Source: Trichodesmium sp. jk18x7bins.61
GTDB taxonomy: Bacteria; Cyanobacteriota; Cyanobacteriia; Cyanobacteriales; Microcoleaceae
Reading direction: 5' to 3'
NCBI GenBank assembly: GCA_022822685.1
Contig: JAJEAQ010000493.1
Coordinates: forward strand, 1 to 10,853
DNA: 10,853 nucleotides
Shown here one piece after another: positions 6,601 to 10,853 of the stretch (position 1 is the first letter of the stretch; the number at the start of each line of letters is the position of its first letter). Made by a program: the position numbers and the translations under genes. The notes beneath the pieces were generated by a model, which did not search any database, was not told the DNA's origin, and was given only the letters and a program-made list of their open reading frames with translations.

Positions 6601-9600
6601 TGGTTCACTATTCTGGGAAAGTCAACCGTTTGACAACATACTTGAGCAGAATTATGAGCAAGAATATGACTCTCTAGTTGGATAGGATGACATTTTATTG
6701 AAGAGTAAAACTTAATATCCGGTTGATTTTGAATCGGCATAGTGTGTAGTTTGACTAAATCATCATAGCAAGTCTGGGCTACTTCCGAATGTAAAAGAGT
6801 ATCAAAATCAACGCTTAAATAAGGACAATTCAGTTTTCTTATAACTTTTAAACAAGATGTTGGCTCCCCTGCAATAACTACTTCTTTAGGCGTATTGATA
6901 AAAGTTAAATAAACTTTTTTCTCTGGCTTCAATATTTCATTGACTTGAGAAGCTGATGCTTTGAGCAAGTAAGACTGCCAGAATTTGTCTTCTTTTGTTG
7001 TAGGATTGAGAGGTAAACTCCAAAACTTACGCCCTACTAAACAAAGCCCACATAAATCAGTTTGAAACAGAGGGGATGCTGTTAAAGCAATACTGGAATT
7101 TGTAGCATAGGCATGATAATCATGATGCCAGATACCCAGAGCAAAGTTCATTGCAGAAGCTTCACCTAAGCTATATCCGAAAGCAACTTGTAGATTAACT
7201 TGGAAAACATCTCTCAGAATTAGGGTGTATAAAATAGCTAAACTGATGCCACTTTGAATCATTGCTACTCCATCGCTGAAAAATTTTTTTATATTTGCTG
7301 GTGCTGCTGTGGCAGAGTCAGTTAAATTTCTGGGATAAATTAATTTTTCATGGAGTACCTCACCCACATTACTGGCTAAGGTAGAAAAAGTTCCATGAAG
7401 TTCAGGAAATAATCTAAATAAATCTTTTCCTAATCCTATATCTGAACTACCCATGCCCGGATAGACAAAAGCAATTTTTCCTTTTTTGCCGAGAGGATTA
7501 GCAGTAAAATAGCTACCTAAAACAGTTTTCCATTCCTTTTTTTTGGCGAAAGCCTGCCTTATTCCTGGAAGAGAATATTTGATTTCTTGTAAAAGTTGAT
7601 GGCGATCGCCTCCCACTAGAGAGAATGTGTAATTTCCCTGGATATTTTCTTGGAAACTGAGATATGCTTCTGTTGTTAATGTGGATAAACTATCACCATT
7701 TTCTATTTGTTGTTTGAGCTGATTAATTTTTGCCAGTAAATCCTCTTGATTGTTAGCAATGATGGGAAATAAGAAAAAAGGAGTTTGTTGTAAATAATGA
7801 CTCGGACGTTGTTTTTGACTAACTTCTTCTGAGAGAATTATATGAGCATAAGTCTGATCAGTTCCTAATCCATTAATAGCTGCTATTCTTTTCGTTTGCC
7901 CTGCTTCTAAAAACCAACTTTTTGATTCTGTAGCCACATAAAAAGGACTATCTTTCCATAATTCTAAATGTTTTGGTTTTTTCCAGTTGGGAGTAGCTGG
8001 AATGTATCGATGGTATAAACATAGTGCAGTTTTAATTAAACTAGCTATTCCCGATGCTGCATAGGTATGACCAATATTAGCCTTAATACTGCCAATACAA
8101 CAGGTAAATTGGGATTCTTCTATATCAGAGAGAGACTGTAGCGATCGCTCTCCTTTACCAGAGGCTGTTTCTGATGTTTCATACCCTTGCAAAATACCTT
8201 TAATTTCTGCCTCATCTTCTTGGGAAATACCACTGGCAAAAACTTCTAAATAACCGATATCTTGAGAGTTTATTTTTGTTTTAGCCAAGGCTTGTTGACA
8301 AACTTCTTTAATGAACTCTGGAGATTTATTTTTACTATTACCTTGAATTAAAGCAACAGCATCAATCACGGCATAAATTCTATCTTTTTGCTCTTGAGCG
8401 ACTTCATAACTTTTTAAAACAACTGCACCTGCACCTTCTCCCAGCATCCAACCATTAACATGCTCGTCAAAGCTCAGAGTATTTACTCCTGTATTAATCG
8501 AGGCAGATTGTTGACGTAATAATACGCTTTCTACTCCTCCCACTAAATCCACTGCACCTACAACAACAGCATCTACTTCGCCATTATTTAGCATTAATTG
8601 AGCTACTTCTAAGGCTTTGAATACAGAATTTTCACTAGCAGAAATGGTAAAAGCAGCCCCAGTAAAATCCCATAATGCACTAATTCTGCTAGCCATTATA
8701 TTTCCAATAAAGCTGGTATATTGATTCACCTTTGCGGGGGGATGTAAGCTGTCTTTAGTAAGAGTTTCTAATTCGGTAATTTCTTCAGAAGACAAAAAAA
8801 TATTTGCTTGTTTAAGACTTTCCTCGATTTGCCAAGATAAATCAACTCTGCCTCTAAATCGGTGTAAAGCCAGTTCAGTTTCCATTGCCAAAATAACCGC
8901 AACATTGCCTCCCTCTTGTAACTTGGCATCCTGAATCGCTCGATTTGCTACCTTTAACATTAATAGTTGTTGAGGAATTAACTGTTCCTCCTGTTTCGGT
9001 GGAATTTTAAAATGGAGAAAATCAAAATCAAAGCTTTTAATATATGCCCCTTTTGGCGCTTTTCCTGTAGAAAAACCATGGCTTTTTAGTAACTCAGTTT
9101 CTGTTTCAATACCTTGCCATCTTTGAGGAGGTAGAGGAATAAAATGTTGTTTTCCGTCATATATGCTGTGATCGAAATCATCTAAACCATCACATCCACC
9201 AAAAAAGGCATCCATACCAACAATGACTAATTTGGATTGTTTTTTTCTATCCCCCCTAATCTGCCTGGCAACCACAGAAAAATCTGGCGATCGCGAGGAT
9301 GAAACAGCTCTATCTTGACTTGACTTCTGTTTATCTCGAATGTCTGAAGGCTCAATCTTTTCTAAAATTAAATGAGCATTACAACCGCCAAAACCAAAAG
9401 CACTGACTGCTGCGCGTTTATCAGGCTTTAGCCAAGGAGTCACTCTAGTTACAATCTGAGTACCTCCTATATTTCCTTGAGCTGATTTGAGAGGTTGGCT
9501 AATTTTAATAGTTGGCGGAATTACATTTTTATTAATACTTAAAATTACTTTTATTAAACTAGCAACGCCCGCAGTAGTAAGTAAATGACCTAAATTTGAT

Positions 9601-10691
9601 TTTACCGAACCCAATAAAGGAGAATGATCGTATTGACTAAAAAAAGTCTCCATTGAATTTAATTCTGTTATATCCCCTACAGGTGTACCTGTGGCATGGC
9701 ATTCGATATAGTCAATGCTACTGGGATGAATTTTGGCATCCGCATAAGCTCTTTTAAAGGCGAGAATTTGGCCTTTTGAATTAGGTTGTAAGACAAATTT
9801 TCCCCTACCATCGTTAGATAAACCAATACCATTAATACTGGCATAAATGCGATCGCCATCTCTAACCGCATCTTCGTAACGCTTCAACACCACCATTCCT
9901 GCACCTTCACCTGCAACTAATCCCCCTGATGATTTATCAAAGGGAGAGGATTGAGTATTTTCTGGATAAGCTTGAAAGATGGAAAAACCCTGATTAATTA
10001 ACAACGGATCACCACAACTAACCGCACCTGCTAACATTAAGTCAGCTTTATTTGCTAACAAATAATCACTGGCCAGTTTCAGACTATAAAGAGATGAAGC
10101 ACAAGCTGCATCTAGAGCAAAATTAACTCCTGACAAAGATAATGCTTGAGCAATGAGAGATGCTGGATAACTGGATATATAACTATTTATAGGAGAGACT
10201 TTTTGAGTGATATTTTTTAAATTAAATTTGCCGTTGTCTAAAAGTTTTTGAGTAGCTGTATTAATTATTTGGTCATAAATGGGAGAGCATAAGTGATGAG
10301 ACTTACGAGTGGGAAAAGAAAGATTACCTAAAATCACCCCACAATTAGCTAAAACAGAATCGTTACTTAAATAACCACTATCTTGTAAAGCTTGTTTAGC
10401 AACATCAAGTGACCATTGATAAAGTTTATCTAACTCTTGTAAAATATCTGGAGCAATTTGATATCCACTCGCATCAAATTCAAAATTTCTAATATATCCA
10501 CCTTGAAGACAATAGTATTTATCAATTATTCCTTTTTGATTAGCGTAAAATTTTTGAGCATCAACTCCCATTTGTGCGGCAGTAGCTAAGGAAGTTAAAT
10601 CTTTTTCATCAAGTAGATTTTGCCAATATTGTTCCGGATTTTGAGCTTCAGGTAAAAGACAAGATAAGCCAATAATCGCAATTTTATTCAT
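3663..10691 (-). CDS. PUFA-synthase-like multidomain enzyme: KS-CLF-AT-DH-DH
   Basis: About 2342 residues, a cytosolic lipid synthase subunit of the Pfa/Hgl type. Domains in order, numbered from the chosen ATG: KS (1-445) with catalytic Cys197 in DAACASS, His332 in HATGT and His369 in KSNLGH; a hydrophilic linker (about 446-486); CLF, a dead KS (487-958) where Glu687 replaces the Cys and Phe818 the first His, while His875 (KANIGH) remains; AT (1071-1400) with YPGMGS, Ser1174 in GYSLGE and His1301; a linker; DH1 (about 1546-1931, His1830, Glu1844) and DH2 (about 1963-2339, His2236 in CHFHHDPVMPGS, Glu2250), both FabA-like double hot-dogs. There is no ACP, KR or built-in enoyl reductase; the PfaD-like gene downstream would supply the last. 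The order matches myxobacterial Pfa3 minus its terminal acyltransferase, or a fusion of the KS-CLF-AT and DH-DH parts of thraustochytrid PUFA synthase. The start is ATG 10691, where the KS fold begins (KIAIIGLSC), with GGAAG 9 bases upstream. The reading frame is intact throughout. The product is unknown: PUFA, hgl-like glycolipid chain or other. Confidence 0.95.
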   Translation of the reverse strand: MNKIAIIGLSCLLPEAQNPEQYWQNLLDEKDLTSLATAAQMGVDAQKFYANQKGIIDKYYCLQGGYIRNFEFDASGYQIAPDILQELDKLYQWSLDVAKQALQDSGYLSNDSVLANCGVILGNLSFPTRKSHHLCSPIYDQIINTATQKLLDNGKFNLKNITQKVSPINSYISSYPASLIAQALSLSGVNFALDAACASSLYSLKLASDYLLANKADLMLAGAVSCGDPLLINQGFSIFQAYPENTQSSPFDKSSGGLVAGEGAGMVVLKRYEDAVRDGDRIYASINGIGLSNDGRGKFVLQPNSKGQILAFKRAYADAKIHPSSIDYIECHATGTPVGDITELNSMETFFSQYDHSPLLGSVKSNLGHLLTTAGVASLIKVILSINKNVIPPTIKISQPLKSAQGNIGGTQIVTRVTPWLKPDKRAAVSAFGFGGCNAHLILEKIEPSDIRDKQKSSQDRAVSSSRSPDFSVVARQIRGDRKKQSKLVIVGMDAFFGGCDGLDDFDHSIYDGKQHFIPLPPQRWQGIETETELLKSHGFSTGKAPKGAYIKSFDFDFLHFKIPPKQEEQLIPQQLLMLKVANRAIQDAKLQEGGNVAVILAMETELALHRFRGRVDLSWQIEESLKQANIFLSSEEITELETLTKDSLHPPAKVNQYTSFIGNIMASRISALWDFTGAAFTISASENSVFKALEVAQLMLNNGEVDAVVVGAVDLVGGVESVLLRQQSASINTGVNTLSFDEHVNGWMLGEGAGAVVLKSYEVAQEQKDRIYAVIDAVALIQGNSKNKSPEFIKEVCQQALAKTKINSQDIGYLEVFASGISQEDEAEIKGILQGYETSETASGKGERSLQSLSDIEESQFTCCIGSIKANIGHTYAASGIASLIKTALCLYHRYIPATPNWKKPKHLELWKDSPFYVATESKSWFLEAGQTKRIAAINGLGTDQTYAHIILSEEVSQKQRPSHYLQQTPFFLFPIIANNQEDLLAKINQLKQQIENGDSLSTLTTEAYLSFQENIQGNYTFSLVGGDRHQLLQEIKYSLPGIRQAFAKKKEWKTVLGSYFTANPLGKKGKIAFVYPGMGSSDIGLGKDLFRLFPELHGTFSTLASNVGEVLHEKLIYPRNLTDSATAAPANIKKFFSDGVAMIQSGISLAILYTLILRDVFQVNLQVAFGYSLGEASAMNFALGIWHHDYHAYATNSSIALTASPLFQTDLCGLCLVGRKFWSLPLNPTTKEDKFWQSYLLKASASQVNEILKPEKKVYLTFINTPKEVVIAGEPTSCLKVIRKLNCPYLSVDFDTLLHSEVAQTCYDDLVKLHTMPIQNQPDIKFYSSIKCHPIQLESHILAHNSAQVCCQTVDFPRIVNQVYQDGIRIFIEVGAKNKCSDWIDDILKDSEHLALSVNAKGVAEHAQIIKCLAKLVSHNVSVDLSSLYPSICHTSRATKSITKEVTLGGNLIYRSIVTPENKLKFKNQVFKNSIADFAITKKTETTMIQINNQQENLKIIQLQIAGAEKNYAHHVLLQEKGNGSHFSPQLTTNAYTKPSNIVWNEADLLEFAQGNIATVFGEEYQIIDTYSRRVRLPLHPYLLVTRVTKINAKKREFKPSSMTTEYDIPYDAWYSVDGQASLAVSVESGQCDLLLISYLGIDFENKGEFVYRLLDCTLTFLDELPKEGDTLRYDIKINSFVKNGNNLLFFFSYECFVKDQMILKMDRGCAGFFSDEQLEQGKGIIISDKELAERKKIQKQKFEPLLVCTKSKFDYADMLNLTKGNLAECFGDHYHQYGLNKSLRLPPQKILMIDRVASVETTGGDWGLGLVIGEKNLEPEHWYFPCHFKDDQVLAGSLMAEGCSHLLEFYMLYLGLHTCTKDARFQPIYGLAQVVRCRGQVTPTSDKLIYRVEVTKIGLSPHPYVKCNVDILLQDKIVVNFQDLGLQLIEKNSDNTSLIPIQAQEQSPAKVYIEKPALLTEEQVQEFCLGAVAKCFGEEFEIYDSGKIKASRMPNTHLSLVSRVLEVKGKRHQIKKGSTIITEYDVPINPWFYSQNSSETIPYSILMEIALQPCGFLSAYLGTTLLYSDRSLYFRNLDGTGTIIKDLDIRGKTITNTAVLLSSTNIQGMILQDFTFQVSCAGEIFYQGQASFGHFSPEALINQVGLDQGKNVLPWHKTENSLNLSEIDINLRTQESRTKYYQVNLGQPGYRLAQYQLDLLNQVKIIKQGGKYQQGYIYAWKEVKPTDWYFKCHFHHDPVMPGSLGVEAILQAMQVYALHLDLGRHLQSPRFVQIIDYKTIWKYRGQIPPDQPEMYLEVHISKIEISSEKVIIVGDASLWKPKMRIYEVKDLAICLAESK

Positions 10692-10853
10692 ATCATTTTT
10701 CTTCCTTCCTTTAGAAAGATGATGAAGGTTGTAGTAGTAGGGGACAAATATCACGCTTATTTTACATTGATATTAATCACTAAAATTTGCCCACCTTACA
10801 TATACTTGTAGCCAAAATTTAGCCAAAAGAAATTTTTTTTTTGTTTCTCTATC
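10692..10853 (-). promoter_or_regulatory. leader and probable promoter region of the large synthase
   Basis: No gene is seen in this upstream stretch, so the synthase is probably first in its transcript unless another gene lies beyond the edge. A TGTAAAATA -10-like string occurs about 80 bases upstream of the ATG without a convincing -35. Two direct copies of TAGCCAAAA (10809-10817 and 10820-10828, plus-strand reading) start 11 bases apart, about one helical turn, which is how tandem regulator sites are often arranged. An A/T tract follows (10831-10841). No known regulator box fits well. Confidence 0.35.
10701..10711 (-). promoter_or_regulatory. ribosome binding site of the large synthase
   Basis: The minus strand reads AAGGAAGGAAG here, with GGAAG ending 9 bases before the ATG at 10691. 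It decides the start: a GTG 63 bases further upstream is in frame, but its codons give a non-conserved Tyr/Lys-rich stretch and run through this Shine-Dalgarno. CCTTC (complement of 10724-10728) upstream could pair with GAAGG (complement of 10704-10708) and partly mask the site; the stem is only 5 bp. Confidence 0.75.

Larger units (their letters stand above)
389..9856. repeat. six dispersed HIP1 octamers (GCGATCGC)
   Basis: Perfect copies at 389-396, 1175-1182, 7602-7609, 8141-8148, 9287-9294 and 9849-9856; the span given covers all six. HIP1 is the highly iterated palindrome typical of many cyanobacterial chromosomes. All six lie within intact coding sequence and none in the decayed 2504-3662 region, which has only a one-mismatch copy near 3556. 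This is the main support for a cyanobacterial origin. Confidence 0.9.

Noticed and set aside
9677..9871. Minus-strand open frame in another phase
   Set aside because: It overlaps the KS1 coding region around the HATGT motif; no independent support.
10692..10754. In-frame GTG extending the synthase by 21 residues
   Set aside because: The extension (Tyr/His/Lys-rich) is not part of a KS fold, it runs through the Shine-Dalgarno, and the ATG at 10691 begins exactly where KS homology starts.
10808..10823. NtcA-like box (GTA-N8-TAC) upstream of the synthase
   Set aside because: The best match (TAA-N8-TAC on the minus strand) has two mismatches in the six defining bases.
1..10853. tRNA, rRNA, CRISPR array or transposase gene
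   Set aside because: No cloverleaf-like intergenic sequence, no regularly spaced repeats and no transposase-like reading frame were seen on either strand.

Overview
The window comes from a cyanobacterium. The DNA is AT-rich and carries six perfect copies of the HIP1 octamer GCGATCGC (389, 1175, 7602, 8141, 9287, 9849), far more than chance for an 8-mer in AT-rich DNA. The gene families (J-domain/TPR protein, Uma2/DUF820 nuclease remnant, Hgl/Pfa-type lipid synthase) also fit. The genus cannot be told. All recognisable genes lie on the minus strand, so transcription runs from high to low coordinates.

Right part (10691 to 3663): one very large gene for a multidomain synthase of about 2342 residues, in the order ketosynthase (KS), inactive KS or chain-length factor (CLF), acyltransferase (AT), then two FabA-type dehydratases (DH-DH), each a double hot-dog. 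This is the PfaC-like half of a PUFA-synthase-type secondary lipid synthase with the AT (PfaB-like function) fused inside. The order resembles the Pfa3 subunit of myxobacteria without its acylglycerolphosphate acyltransferase. It has no acyl carrier protein (ACP) and no ketoreductase (KR). A good Shine-Dalgarno and a short leader precede it.

Middle (3662 to 2504): about 1.16 kb without an intact gene. It holds a decayed Uma2-family gene (two in-frame stops, two frameshifts), a short inverted-repeat element, and what looks like the first 40 or so codons of a dead FAD/NAD(P)-binding oxidoreductase.

Left part: a PfaD-type, FMN-dependent trans-acting enoyl reductase (2503 to 845, GTG start), the natural partner of the large synthase; a 259-bp spacer with a 98-bp MITE-like element flanked by TA; and the first 194 codons of a J-domain plus TPR protein that runs off the left edge.

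How it works together (inference): the synthase would condense (KS/CLF), dehydrate and perhaps isomerise (DH-DH), and the PfaD-like protein would reduce enoyl intermediates. These must be carried on ACPs and have their ketones reduced by a KR encoded outside the window, as in the KS-AT-ACP-KR subunit (PfaA/HglE type) of related systems. The product could be a PUFA, a heterocyst-glycolipid-like long-chain polyol, or an undescribed lipid. The sequence does not decide which.
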